Numbered from the stretch's first letter, positions 13,301 through 23,990 are shown. The stretch is DNA of 64,000 nucleotides from Quercus robur (GCF_932294415.1 NC_065539.1:33916001-33980000); one strand, 5' to 3'. Translations and numbers: made by a program. Notes: generated by a model from the sequence alone, not told the origin.

Positions 13301-13870
13301 GAAACAAACTTTTTTTTTAGAAGAACAAACATTTATTATATATATAATAGATACTTTTGCTTTTAGAAAAAAGAGAAGGTATTTACTTTAAACTTAAATA
13401 CTTATTACCTTATTTACAATTTTTTTTAACTTTATCCAAAAATATTTTTGGTAAATTGGTATGAACAATAATTATCTAAAAAAATAGTCACGTGTGAAGA
13501 GGAAGATTTTGCTGTTGAATACGTAGTTTTTTTTTTCGGGTATTTTTTTTTATTGGAAGTAATATAATTTAAAAAAAGGAATAGATGAAAATTGTTGTTG
13601 TTTTTTGTTTTTTAAATAAATAAAAAAGGATTAGTTGAAGAGTTTGAATTGTAATCAAATTAAAAATTTTATCAACTTATAAATTATAATAATAAAAGGA
13701 TTAAATGAAGAGTTTGGATTGTAATTTAATTAAGATTTTTATCAGTTTAAAAATAAGATAAATACAAAAAAAAATTATAGTATTTATTTTTTTTAAATTA
13801 AAAAAAAAATTCTGTAATTTAGTGCAGCCACTTGACGCAACCACGACTTCTAAACCCAACTTTTATTATA
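10310..13870. repeat. Tandem 1.1-kb units (about 2.5 copies) inside H2
   Basis: Unit 1 is about 10310-12240 (it includes an 824-bp solo-LTR insertion), unit 2 about 12240-13375 and unit 3, partial, 13376-13870. Landmarks common to all three are 'gaagaggaagattttgctg' and 'aacccaacttttattatat'. Units 1 and 2 also share a segment beginning 'ttcctccccatgtgcatatc'. A further diverged copy of that segment occurs at about 37830-38500. Confidence 0.75.
10487..11305 (+). mobile_element. Solo LTR of a Tat-like element (819 bp)
   Basis: The sequence starts TGTAGAGG, ends CTTACA and is flanked by the 5-bp duplication ggtat (10482-10486 and 11306-11310). A TATA-like 'agtataaaagg' near 10986 and repeated 'gccgagg' motifs match the LTR style of TL1-TL3. 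The tandem unit at 13536-13560 carries the unoccupied site. No internal domain is present, so it is a product of LTR-LTR recombination. Confidence 0.85.
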
Positions 13871-14523
13871 TAGTACTAGTATTATGCCCGTGCGATGCAC
13901 GGCTTAATAAAAAAAATAATATAATTAAATTTAATAATAAATAAAATGAAAAAAGAATTAATTCAAAATTTAAGATTAAAAAATAAATTGTACTTGTACA
14001 CTTAAAAGAAATTTAATTTTTATTTCTTATTTTGATATTTAAATAATTTGTTTTAGTGTTGATTTCATTCAATCAAATGGTTATAATAACAAAATAGGAA
14101 ATATGTTTGGACTCAATGAAATATAAATCATGGAAAAATAAATATTCAGAGGCCTGTTGCAAGAGAAAAACCAAAAAAAAAAAAAAAAAACTATTAGAGA
14201 AGATTTTGATCCTTCCAATTGAAAAGCTTGATATTTGGTAATTTAAGATGAATAATATCATAAATAGGTAGGAAGGGTGATAAATATAACATATTATTTG
14301 TTCTTATTAACTTTTCATCTATTGTTTTATCACTTCTTAGGATAAAGTTGTGTTGTTCTTTGTGGATTTTTTAAATTTATTTTAAACTTTATACGTTTGA
14401 TAATTAGGTTTTAATTAAAAAAAAAATCATATCCTATTTCCTTGCAACCATCAATCACCTTTTTTTCCCCATCATAGACCTTTTTTTTTTTTAATTAATT
14501 CTATTTTTTTTTTAGTATGGTAA

Positions 14524-15153
14524 TGTAGGGTCACGTTTTGTAGCCCAATCCCAAGATGTATGGGATCTTGGACCTATGAGCCCTGTACAATAAATTTGTA
14601 GAGGGTGGGTTGAAGAGCTAGGCCTCAGTGCATGAATAACAGTTAATATGGTGTTTATCACAGTCAAGCAAGGATGAACTGAGTTTATCAAAGAAGGTTG
14701 GTCATCGGCACAGTTCGAGGAGCTTTTTCTAGTGCCTCTTCAGTGACCCCCCTTTTCAGCGTCCCCCCCCCCCCCTTTTTATATCAGTTTCCTTCTTCTT
14801 GATTCAGATTCATAGTGCTGATACTTGTCCCATCAGCCCCTCCCCAAAGTTGTTGGGAGTGGTTGTAAAGGCAGAAAAGCATGGCCCTATCAGGTACAGA
14901 GCACTGAATGCAATAATGGCAGCTTTCTCTTAGATATTTCCATTCTTTCCGTTGTCCTTTTCTGTCTTAGTGCTTTTCCTATTCCATGGAATGACCCGAA
15001 GTGTCATTCTCAGTGATAGGCCGTTCCCTTTGTCCTCGGCCATATCTGGCCGAGGAGGGATTATTCCTATGGCCGAGGAGGGGTTCTTCCTTGGACTGGG
15101 TCCTTGGCCCAACGTGTATATTGGTATGGGCTCCCCGGTTTGTTACCCCCACA
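14524..15153 (-). repeat. TL1 3' LTR
   Basis: This LTR is 630 bp. It is the downstream LTR because the polypurine tract abuts it at 15154. It contains a C-homopolymer run near 14765 and a minus-strand TATA-like TATAAAAAAGGGGG nearby. Confidence 0.85.
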
Positions 15154-15446
15154 ATAGCCCCTCGAGATTCTTCTTTTATTCCCCATGGGAGGAAAGGAGG
15201 ATCTCAATGTGATGATAGTCCTTTCGCGCCCATTTTGCACTATGTTTGATTGCAAGACATTCCTTTAGTTTATCCAAGTCGCGTTCCTGCCGTTTCGGCA
15301 CACGAGGCTCGCTTTCATTAAGGTTTTTTTACGAGGTGACGCAAGTCCAACGGCTGAAGACTGCTTTGGAAATTAAGCGAGATTTATCTCGCTTGTAATT
15401 CTTTCTTGGGGATTTGGGTGAATTAATTGCCACCAGGTTTGCCTCC

Positions 15447-15454
15447 TATATAAG
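15447..15454 (+). promoter_or_regulatory. TATA box of the TL1 antisense module
   Basis: 'tatataag' lies 131 bp before the ATG at 15578. Equivalent boxes occur in TL2 (23287-23294) and TL3 (35889-35882, minus) at similar distances from their ORFs. All point against the direction of the retroelement. Confidence 0.55.
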
Positions 15455-15577
15455 ACACATGGGGGGTCATTCTTCTTCATTTACAGATCCTTAAGGTCTA
15501 CGGGAGTTTCAGGCTCTTAACTTTTCAAATGTTCCCAAAGGCCCCACCAAGGTGGTGATTGAGATTTAGGGAATGAA

Positions 15578-15874
15578 ATGGCCAAGGATAAGAGTGAGGG
15601 TGAAGGAACCAAGCCCTCTTCAGATGCCAAGGGCGTCGCCAAGATTCAGAATGACACAATTAAGGTAAGGGAAGCAGAGGCCAAAGATATTTCTCCCCTT
15701 CAACCGGACAAGAAAGAAGTCTCTCTTCCTTCAGCCAAAATCCGAAGCAGGTGTAGGTCACATCAGATTTTTGGTGCGACAAAATTTGGATTTCATCCAG
15801 CGCCGTGTGTCACGCGTGTGCAGATTTGGATTTCTCATCGCCGGTACTATCCATACTTACTTGATCGCTGCTAG
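15578..15874 (+). CDS. TL1 antisense ORF, 98 aa, unknown function
   Basis: I do not recognise this protein. The first 60 residues are charged (MAKDKSEGEG…, rich in K, E and D). At residues about 50-65 comes SLPSAKIRSRCRSHQIFG, which parallels the KIRS/RIRS…FG segment of the antisense ORFs of TL2 and TL3. It lies downstream of a TATA box and upstream of an AATAAA at 16164-16169, opposite in direction to TL1. After that segment the reading frame is probably degraded, since TL1 is old. It could be a decayed form of the ORF carried by the other two elements. Antisense genes are known in Tat/Grande-type elements, which is the basis for the comparison. Confidence 0.4.
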   Translation: MAKDKSEGEGTKPSSDAKGVAKIQNDTIKVREAEAKDISPLQPDKKEVSLPSAKIRSRCRSHQIFGATKFGFHPAPCVTRVQIWISHRRYYPYLLDRC

Positions 15875-16085
15875 AGCAATATTTGCTCGATTGCTGCTAG
15901 AGCAAAATTGTGGATCTGGCGTCTCTGCTTCTTCTCTCCCATCGTCGGTACCATCCATACTTGCTCGATTGCAGCTGGAGCAAAATTGTGGATCTGGCGT
16001 CTCCGCTTCTTCTTCTTTCCTATCGCCGGTACCATCCATACTTGCTCGATTGCTGCTAGAACAAGATTGTGGATTTATCGTTCCC
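15835..16085. repeat. Three short tandem repeats in the TL1 antisense module
   Basis: Three imperfect copies of a roughly 60-95-bp unit share 'taccatccatacttgctcga' or close variants, each followed by 'gctgctagagca'-like sequence. They lie between the antisense ORF and the conserved 3' stem-loop. Confidence 0.7.
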
Positions 16086-16592
16086 ATGGACTGCTTTTCA
16101 TAGTTAGCTTTTGAAACAGGCTTGTCTAAGCCCTTTTATGTACAATGTACTTCTTCTTTATCTAATAAAAAGATGACTTTATTTTACTTTGCAAACCTTT
16201 CCTTTTCTACAATAATTGTTTTATGAATGGGTGTGTTGGTATCTTTTCTTTCGAATAGTATTTAGAATTGATGCCGTTGATGGTAAAGAGTTGTCACCCT
16301 GAATTTATCAAATCTGACGGGCACACCACCGCTAACTTTAAATAAGTTAACTATATAGGACTAATCAGGAAAATAATCGTGTGCTCTACATTGCGAATAG
16401 CGCAACCGCCAGAGGACGTGTAATTTAAAGTAAACAGTCCGAGGGGATCATCGGGTACTAAGGTTCTTTTCAACATTTACAATGATGTTTATAGCGTTAA
16501 CTTCCTTTAAGCGTCTAGTCTGAGGACCGAGGCATGATTGAATTTAGCTTAAACACTTAGAAAGTTGCCAGTGCGTGTTAATTTCCACAAAA

Positions 16593-19545
16593 CAAGTAGT
16601 CCAAGGACCATGCAAGACCTTGGTTCTGTCTAGTACTTAGGTTTTTCTTGAAGTAACTAGTTTCCCTATAGGTTTGAGTCCGAGGACCATGTAAGACCTT
16701 GGTTTTGTCTAGTACTTAGATTCTTCTTGAAGTAGCTAGTTTCCCCATAGGTTTGAGTTCGAGGACCATACAAGACTTTGGTTCTGTCTAGTACTTAGGT
16801 TTTTCATGAAGTAGCTAGTTTTCTCATAGGTTTGAATCCGAGGACCATGCAAGACCTTGGTTCTGTCTAGTACTTAGATTCTTCTTGAAGTAGCTAGTTT
16901 CCCAATAGGTTTGAGTCTGAGGACCATGTAAGATCTTGGTTTTGTATAGTACTTAGATTCTTCTTGAAGTAGCTAGTTTCTCCATAGGTTCGAGTCCGAG
17001 GACCATACAAGACTTTGGTTCTGTCTAGTACTTAGGTTTTTCATGAAGTAGCTAGTTTTCTCATAGGTTTGAATCCGAAGACCATGCAAGACCTTGGTTC
17101 TGTCTAGTACTTAGATTCTTCTTGAAGTAGCTAGTTTCCCCATAGGTTTGAGTCCGAGGACCATGCAAGACCTTAGTTCTGTCTAGTACTTAGGTTTTTC
17201 TTGAAGTAACTAGTTTCCCCATAGGTTTGAGTCCGAGGACCATGCAAGACCTTAGTTCTGTCTAGTACTTAGGTTGTTCTTGAAGTAACTAGTTTCCCCA
17301 TAGGTTTGAGTACGAGGACTATGCAAGACCTTGGTTCTGTCTAGTATTTAGATTCTTCTTGAAGTAGCTAGTTTCCCCATAGGTTTGAGTACGAGGACCA
17401 TGCAAGACCTTGGTTCTGTCTAGTACTTAGATTCTTCTTGAAGTAGCTAGTTTCCCCATAGGTTTGAGTCCGAGGACCATGCAAGACCTTGGTTCTGTCT
17501 AGTACTTATATTCTTCTTGAAGTAGTTAGTTTCCCCATAGGTTTGAGTCCGAGGACCATGCAAGACCTTGGTTCTGTCTAGCACTTAGATTCTTCTTGAA
17601 GTAACTAGTTTCCCCATAGGTTTGAGTCCGAGGACCATGCAAGACCTTGGTTCTGTCTAGTACTTAGGTTGTTCTTGAAGTAACTAGTTTCCCCATAGGT
17701 TTGAGTACGAGGATTATGCAAGACCTTGGTTCTATCTAGTACTTAGATTCTTCTTGAAGTAGCTAGTTTCCCCATAGGTTTGAGTCCGAGAACCATGCAA
17801 GACCTTGGTTCTGTCTAGTACTTAGGTTGTTCTTGAAGTAACTAGTTTCCCCATAGGTTTGAGTACGAGGATTATGCAAGACCTTGGTTCTGTCTAGTAC
17901 TTAGATTCTTCTTGAAGTAGCTAGTTTCCCCATAGGTTTGAGTCCGAGGACCATGCAAGACCTTGGTTCTGTCTAGTACTTAGGTTGTTCTTGAAGTAAC
18001 TAGTTTCCCCATAGGTTTGAGTACGAGGATTATGCAAGACCTTGGTTCTGTCTAGTACTTAGATTCTTCTTGAAGTAGCTAGTTTCCCCATAGGTTTGAG
18101 TCCGAGGACCATGCAAGACCTTGGTTCTGTCTAGCACTTAGATTCTTCTTGAAGTAACTAGTTTCCCCATAGGTTTGAGTCCGAGGACCATGCAAGACCT
18201 TGGTTCTGTCTAGTACTTAAGTTGTTCTTGAAGTAACTAGTTTCCCCATAGGTTCGAGTATGAGAATTATGCAAGACCTCGGTTCTGTCTAGTACTTAGA
18301 TTCTTCTTGAAGTAGCTAGTTTCCCCATAGGTTTGAGTCCGAGGACCATGCAAGACCTTGGTTCTGTCTAGTATTTATATTCTTCTTGAAGTAATTAGTT
18401 TCCCCATAGGTTTGAGTCCGAGGACCATGCAAAACCTTGGTTCTGTCTAGCACTTAGATTCTTCTTGAAGTAACTAGTTTCCCCATAGGTTTGAGTCCGA
18501 GGACCATGCAAGACCTTGGTTCTGTCTAGTACTTAGGTTGTTCTTGAAGTAACTAGTTTCCCCATAGGTTTGAGTACGAGGATTATGCAAGACCTTGGTT
18601 CTGTCTAGTACTTAGATTCTTCTTGAAGTAGCTAGTTTCCCCATAGGTTTAAGTCTGAGGACCATGCAAGACCTTGGTTCTGTCTAGTACTTATATTCTT
18701 CTTGAAGTAGTTAGTTTCCCCTTAGGTTTGAGTCCGAGGACCATGCAAGACCTTGGTTCTGTCTAGTACTTAGATTCTTTTTGAAGTAACTAGTTTCCCC
18801 ATAGGTTTGAGTCCGAGGACCATGCCAGACCTTGGTTCTGTCTAGTACTTAGGTTGTTCTTAAAGTAACTAGTTTCCCCATAGGTTTGAGTAAGAGGATT
18901 ATGCAAGACCTTGGTTCTATCTAGTACTTAGATTCTTCTTGAAGTAGCTAGTTTCCCCATAGGTTTGAGTCCGAGGACCATGCAAGACCTTGGTTCTGTC
19001 TAGTACTTATATTCTTCTTGAAGTAGTTAGTTTCCCCATAGGTTTGAGTCCGAGGACCATGCAAGACCTTGGTTCTGTCTAGTACTTAGATTCTTCTTGA
19101 AGTAACTAGTTTCCCCATAGGTTTGAGTCCGAGGACCATGCAAGACCTTGGTTCTGTCTAGTACTTAGGTTGTTCTTGAAGTAACTAGTTTCCCCATAGG
19201 TTTGAGTACGAGGATTATGCAAGACCTTGGTTCTGTCTAGTACTTAGGTTGTTCTTGTAGTAACTAGTTTCCCCATAGGTTTGAGTCCGAGGACCATGCA
19301 AAACCTTGGTTCTGTCTAGCACTTAGATTCTTCTTGAAGTAACTAGTTTCCCCATAGGTTTGAGTCCGAAGACCATGCAAGACCTTGGTTTTGTCTAGCA
19401 CTTAGATTCTTCTTGAAGTAACTAGTTTCCCCATAGGTTTGAGTCCGAGGACCATGTAAAACCTTGGTTCTGTCTAGCACTTAGATTCTTCTTGAAGGAA
19501 CTAGTTTCCCCATAGGTTTGAGTCCGAGGACCATGCAAGACCTTG
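16593..19545. repeat. TL1 tandem array, 79-bp period, about 37 copies
   Basis: Starts of 'gtttgagtcc' at 17146, 17225, 17304 and 17383 give a period of 79 bp. The core GAGGACCATGCAAG plus 'ccttggttctgtc' is shared with the arrays of TL2 and TL3. Variant monomers ('tacgaggattatg' versus 'tccgaggaccatg'; 'gattcttc' versus 'ggttgttc') recur in groups, so blocks of several monomers were amplified. Read on the minus strand the array lies directly downstream of the primer binding site region. Confidence 0.92.
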
Positions 19546-19857
19546 GTTCTCGACTTCTTTCCCCAATGGGGATTCATCAAGCCAGGTTACTAGACCTGCG
19601 AGAACTAACCCCTTGACATATGTACGGGGCATATACTTGATGTCAGAAGCCCCTAGAACTATGCCCCATTTAGCAACCCTCTCCCAGTAATCAGTACCTC
19701 GAAGAGTAGCCCTGAGCGGAAGCTGAGTTATGACAATAACTGTGTATTCTTGGAAATGATGGGGAAGCTTCCGTGTAGCATGCAGCATCGCCAAAATGGT
19801 CCTCTCGAGGGACTCTTGCTGATAGGAACTTAATCCCACCATGGTTAACCGTTGCAC
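19540..19857 (-). pseudogene. Fragment of Ty3/Gypsy RNase H in the TL1 leader
   Basis: This is an open frame in the sense direction of TL1, about 20 bp after the primer binding site. Its order of motifs matches the end of a plant Gypsy RNase H domain: an alternating 'E…LAM…ATRKL' helix, 'HHFQEYTVIVIT', 'QLPLR', 'KWGIVLGASDIKYMPRT' and 'VKGLVLAGLV'. No reverse transcriptase, protease, integrase or gag is seen in TL1. The frame runs on into the tandem array, where it ends. It is likely a remnant left by an internal deletion or recombination rather than a working gene. Confidence 0.6.
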
Positions 19858-19895
19858 TCACTAACACATGAGCTCTCCCCACAGATGGCGTCAAT

Positions 19896-20516
19896 TGTAG
19901 GGTCATGTTTCGCAGCCCAAACCCAAGATGTATGGGATCTTGGACCTATGAGCCCTGTACAATAAATTTGTAGAGGGTGGGTCGAAGAGTTAGGCCTCAG
20001 TGCATGGATAACAGTTAATATAGTGTTTATCACAGTCAAGCAAGGATGAACTGAGTTTATCAAAGAAGGTTGGTCCTCGGCACAGTTCGAGAAGCTTTTT
20101 CTAGTGCCTCTTCAGTGATCCCCCTTTTCAGCGTCCCCCTCCCCCCGTTTATATCAGTTTCCTTCTTCTTGATTCAGATTCATAGTGCTGATACTTGTCC
20201 CATCTGCCCCTCCCCAAAGTTGTTGGAAGTGGTTGTAAAGGCAGAAAAGCATGGCCCTATCAGGTACAGAGTACTGAATGCAATAATGGCAGCTTTCCCT
20301 TAGATATTTCCATTCTTTCCGTTGTCCTTTTCTGTCTTAGTACTTTTCCTATTCCATGAAATGACCTGGAGTGCCACTCTCAGTGATAGGCCGTTCCCTT
20401 TGTCCTCAGCCATACCTAGTCGAGGAAGGATTCTTCCCATGGTTGAGGAGGGGTTCTTCCTTGGACTGGGCCCAACGTGTATATTAGTATAGGCTCCCCA
20501 GTCCGTTACCCCCACA
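19896..20516 (-). repeat. TL1 5' LTR
   Basis: This LTR is 621 bp. It adjoins the primer binding site at 19877-19895. The 9-bp length difference from its partner comes from small indels. Confidence 0.85.
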
Positions 20517-22192
20517 GGTAATATAATATGTTGATTAATAATTCTATTTTCAATAAGATTTAAATTTTATAATAAATGGGACTCTAAAAATATATATTCT
20601 TAAAAAAGAAAAGAAAAAATCTATCTTATATCCTTATTGCCTCAACCATCAATCAAGTTTTTTTTTTCTTTGATTCTATTCATATGATGTTTCTTTTTTT
20701 AATTCTATTTTTTTTAGTATGGCAATATAACACGTTTTTTAACAATTATATTTTTAATAGGATTTAAATTTTATATCAAGTGGGACTCTAACAATAAGTA
20801 TGCTTTCATCCACCCAAAAAAAAAAAAAAAAAAACAAAACAAAACAAAACGTAGGAAAAAAAAAAATGCAACCCAAATTACTAAACATTAAAAAATAAAA
20901 GTAGATACACTTACATAATAATTGAATTTTTGTCTTTGAAAATGAGGTAGGAGGCACCGAATTTCACCCTATCAAAACAAAATGTGTAAATATAAACTTT
21001 AAGAATTCTTTTTTGGGAAAATCTCAATACCAAGAGTATTGTTTGATCGAGTGCTTCGAAACCTCAAGGAAACTCCAAAAAAAAAAAAAAAAAAGAGAGA
21101 GAAAAGAACAGGAATAATATAAACAAACAAACAAAATTAAACAAATAACAAATAACCTAAAAAATGATAGATATTTGGACGTTCAAAATATTAATGAAAA
21201 AATCATGAATCTGGCCTTATTATTTATAGTGTCCTCGAACTCTAAAGATGAGAGTCATGGTATAATAAAACAGTTATCTATAATCATTCCTATATTTATC
21301 CAACAAACAAAATTACACTTCAACCAAAAAACAAAAGTTGATAAGAAGTTGTTTCCAAAACGATAATTTTAAGTTGTAAAGAAGCTAATATAAGCAAAAA
21401 AAAATAAAAAAAAATTAAAATTAAAATTAAAATCCAATACCATGAAAATCAAGTTGGATAAATATCAAACAACATAATTTTTACGGTATAACAGGAAAAA
21501 AAAAAAAAAAAACGTAATTAACGTTATCTACTTTTTTTTTTCAAATATTTTTTAATTTAATTTTTTAGATAAATATCAAATTTTTTGATAACAAAAAAAA
21601 GGCTAATAACGTTAATTAACAACATGATTTGTATGACTTTTTTTTTTTTGGTATAAAGTAGAAACAGTGAAGCACTACTTTTCTATTAAGCCGTGCGACT
21701 TGAGCTAAAAATTTAATTCTATTGTAATATTAATTTTCCAGGAAGGCACATGTTTGCAAGTTAAGGTTGTATATGGGATAGAACTTTAATGTGTTTCTTC
21801 CTAATGCTAATTCTTATCATCAACCAATGGACTGTAATCAAATTAAGATAGAAATTGGATTGTAATCAAATTATGATTTTATCGACTTAGAAATTATAGG
21901 AGAAGAAAAATTATATATATATATATATATATTTAAAATCTAAAAATCTAGAATTTTTTTTTTAAGAGATGCACTTACTTTATGATGACAATGAATTAGA
22001 GATGAGAATGAATTAGAGTCCTGATTAATCTAATATCCATTTAAAAATTATAGGAAAAGTAAATTTTCTTTTTTTTCTTAAAATCTAAAAATTTAATAAA
22101 ATTTCTACAATTTGGTGAAACCACATGGCACAACCACGGCGTTTAAGCTCAATTTTTATTATATATAATATGATTTGATATGATATAATATG
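20517..22192. other. 5' part of H3, AT-rich, no gene
   Basis: After TL1 the Helitron sequence resumes. It contains long homopolymer A/T runs and an (AT)n near 21914. The 21905-22110 stretch is duplicated at 29670-29880 on the other side of TL2. I see no gene. Confidence 0.55.
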
Positions 22193-22950
22193 TGTAGGGA
22201 CACAAAATCTTCAGCGGCCCATCAACGTTGTTGGGCTCGCGCAAGGAAAATCCCTCACAATGATATTTGTAGAGAGTGGGCTTAACAAAAGGCCAGCGTT
22301 GGGTCGCGGGGCGGCATCTCGGGCCGGACTACAGGCATACCGACATGAGGAAGAGCTTCGGGCTGGATATTCAGGCCCTTCAATCTTGTATCTAGGAGGA
22401 TTTGGCTCTTCGGATATGATCCGAGGCGTGAGGGCGCTGTTCCCGGTCACCCATCGGTGGGATTTTAGGTGATGTCCGGCGTGTCTTATCCAGACCCTCA
22501 CTTTTATCAAGTCTTTCTCCAGAAGCCAGATGGGAGTCCCCTCTTTGGTCACATAACATTCTCTTTTATACTAGCCTACGTTAGTTGTCCTTCGTCCACG
22601 TGTAGGGTCGATCTTTCCGGGACAGATATCTGTCCCATCAGTCTAGTCCCAAATTAGCTGGAGATGATCCATAAAGCCTAAGATCCCGGCTCTGTTAGGG
22701 GCAGTGTCATGTCAAGGAAGGGTATTAAGGACTATTTCCATGAGATATTTTCTGACCTCTCAAGCTCGCCTGTATCCCATTTTCGTCAGTGGGGTTCTGG
22801 GCTTTCCGAGGACGAAGTGGTCCTCGGACGTGTCTTTGAGCCATATCGAGCTCACTACTTTTGGGCTTGGGCCCTGGCCTCCTTTAGTTTGGGGGCCTGT
22901 GGATTCCCTATAAGTGAGCGAGCCGGGCCCATAGACTCTTGGGCCCCACA
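22193..22950 (-). repeat. TL2 3' LTR
   Basis: On the minus strand this LTR begins TGTGGGGCCC and ends CCCTACA. A minus-strand TATA box (TATAAAAGAG, near 22560) marks the promoter side. Short open frames repeated identically at 29184-29628 are LTR sequence, not genes. Confidence 0.9.
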
Positions 22951-23286
22951 ATAGCCCCTCGAAACCCTGCTGTCCAACGTCCTGGTTGGAGAGGTGGGTT
23001 TCGGTAACTCCGAGCCTTAACTGCGGCTCATTTAATTCGGCCCTTGATCAACGTTGGTGACTCTTCACCTCCCCGAGGAATGCGCCGGTCTACGAGCCGT
23101 TTTTCCCAGATTTACGTACGTTGCCGTTATGCCGCGTGGTTATCTGCAACGTGCCTTTAATCTTTTACCATTTACGAGACCTTCTGGATGTAGCGGTTAC
23201 TGATGGTGTGGGAGAACGAAGCGACGCGTTATACTCTGGATTTCCCTGGGGATTTGAATGTGTCACATACCCTCTTCTTCGTCCCC

Positions 23287-23294
23287 TATATAAA
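23287..23294 (+). promoter_or_regulatory. TATA box of TL2 antisense module 1
   Basis: 'tatataaa' followed by 'gagagaaga' lies 123 bp before the ATG at 23410. The TL3 counterpart has 'ttatataaag' in the same relative place. No TATA-like match is claimed for the opposite strand here. Confidence 0.6.
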
Positions 23295-23409
23295 GAGAGA
23301 AGACACAGGGTGACTTCTTCATATCTGAGTTCTTCGCGTTCTTCCCTGAATCCACTTTCTCCATCCCGTTACTCCTCCTTCTATAATACTTATCTCATAG
23401 TAATCCACC

Positions 23410-23748
23410 ATGAACAAATCCTTCCTTTCCCAGAAACGCCATATCCCAGCAAAACTCGAGATGGCTCGGTCTGGGCAAGGATGGCGGAGGCTTAAGATTT
23501 GCCTCCCCATTCTTTTAGCCAGAATCCGAAGCAGGGACTCGTCATACCCCACTTCTGGTGTGACTGAGTCGGAAACCTCCCTTGTCATCTCCATCCGCTC
23601 TCTCACGAGCATACCTAATAAGGCTCCCCTTCTCCCTCTTTTGCTCCTTTTACTTTCTTTTCATTGCTTCACTCTTCTTCTCCTCCTTCCCGCTCATGTC
23701 CTCCATCTTCTTTTTCCCTTGCATTCTTCAGTAACAAGAGCTTGCTGA
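23410..23748 (+). CDS. TL2 antisense ORF 1, 112 aa, unknown function
   Basis: The function is unknown to me. The N-terminal half is conserved with the TL3 ORF at 35740-35513: M(N/K)K at the start, SQK at 7-9, the invariant block LEMARSGQGWRRLKICL at about 16-32, then an (A/S)(R/K)IRS(R/K)DSS segment and a TE motif. Beyond residue 70 the TL2 protein is Leu-rich (LLPLLLLLLSFHCF) and could form a membrane segment, whereas TL3 stops earlier, so the C-terminus may not be real. It is transcribed, if at all, from a TATA box at 23287 towards AATAAA at 23985, antisense to TL2. It is basic and small, with no enzyme motif visible. Confidence 0.5.
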   Translation: MNKSFLSQKRHIPAKLEMARSGQGWRRLKICLPILLARIRSRDSSYPTSGVTESETSLVISIRSLTSIPNKAPLLPLLLLLLSFHCFTLLLLLPAHVLHLLFPLHSSVTRAC

Positions 23749-23937
23749 AGTGCTTCCATGTCTTCCAATTCGTCTTCCTTCTCCTTCATTATTTTTGTAT
23801 AAGGATCTTCTCCTGATATGAGCAGTACTGAGGCATAGATTTCAGAAAGACTTTGAAGGCGAATTCAGAGGACACCTGATGGTTTATTTACTTGTATTAC
23901 GGATATTGTTATTGTTTTAGCAGTTCATTTTTTGTAT

Positions 23938-23990
23938 AGGCTTGTTTAAGCCCTTCCTTGTATGTTGTAACCATTTGTTATATTAATAAA
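23938..23990 (+). terminator. 3' region of TL2 antisense module 1: stem-loop and poly(A) signal
   Basis: A stem-loop GGCTT-GTTT-AAGCC is followed about 35 bp later by AATAAA (23985-23990). The same stem-loop and spacing occur in TL1 (near 16120-16169, loop GTCT) and TL3 (near 35135-35085, minus). Confidence 0.55.

Larger units (their letters stand above)
8686..13874 (-). mobile_element. Helitron-related segment H2 with duplicated internal units
   Basis: On the minus strand the 3' terminus is a clean Helitron end: a CCGTGC-ATT-GCACGG hairpin, then CATAATG, then CTAG at 8686-8689, followed by host T. About 270 bp inward of the terminus matches H1 (3660-3920). The other end near 13874 resembles the H1 5' terminus, except that its last bases are cut off by the next Helitron (H3). 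The interior holds two and a half tandem copies of a 1.1-kb unit and a nested solo LTR (10487-11305). No coding capacity was found. The 3' end is firm; the 5' limit and the single-element reading are inference. Confidence 0.6.
14524..20516 (-). mobile_element. TL1: non-autonomous Tat-like LTR retrotransposon
   Basis: LTRs are 14524-15153 (3') and 19896-20516 (5'), each TGTAG…CACA on the plus strand, with the 5-bp duplication ggtaa (14519-14523 and 20517-20521). Orientation follows the primer binding site at 19895-19877 (minus-strand ATTGACGCCATCTGTGGGGA, a variant of the usual TGGCGCC type) and the polypurine tract at 15166-15154 (CTCGAGGGGCTAT). The LTRs differ at many positions (several per 100 bp), so this is the oldest of the three. 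Only a fragment of RNase H remains of pol. One antisense module (15447-16169) and one 79-bp array (about 16593-19545) fill the interior. Confidence 0.88.
13876..22173 (-). mobile_element. Helitron H3, interrupted by TL1
   Basis: The minus-strand 3' end has the hairpin CCGTGC-ATC-GCACGG, then CATAATA and CTAG at 13876-13879. It is inserted next to host A/T within the 5' end of H2. The 5' end is placed at the GA of 'ataatatga' (22172-22173) by analogy with H1. Without TL1 the length is about 2.3 kb, close to H1. It contains no coding region. The 5' boundary is inferred. Confidence 0.6.

Noticed and set aside
16593-19545. CRISPR-like regular repeats
   Set aside because: The period is 79 bp with no unique spacers, the monomers are contiguous and lie in a plant retroelement. 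This is a tandem satellite-type array.
22260-22913. Open frames repeated at 28976-29628
   Set aside because: They lie within the two TL2 LTRs and are duplicated because the LTRs are.
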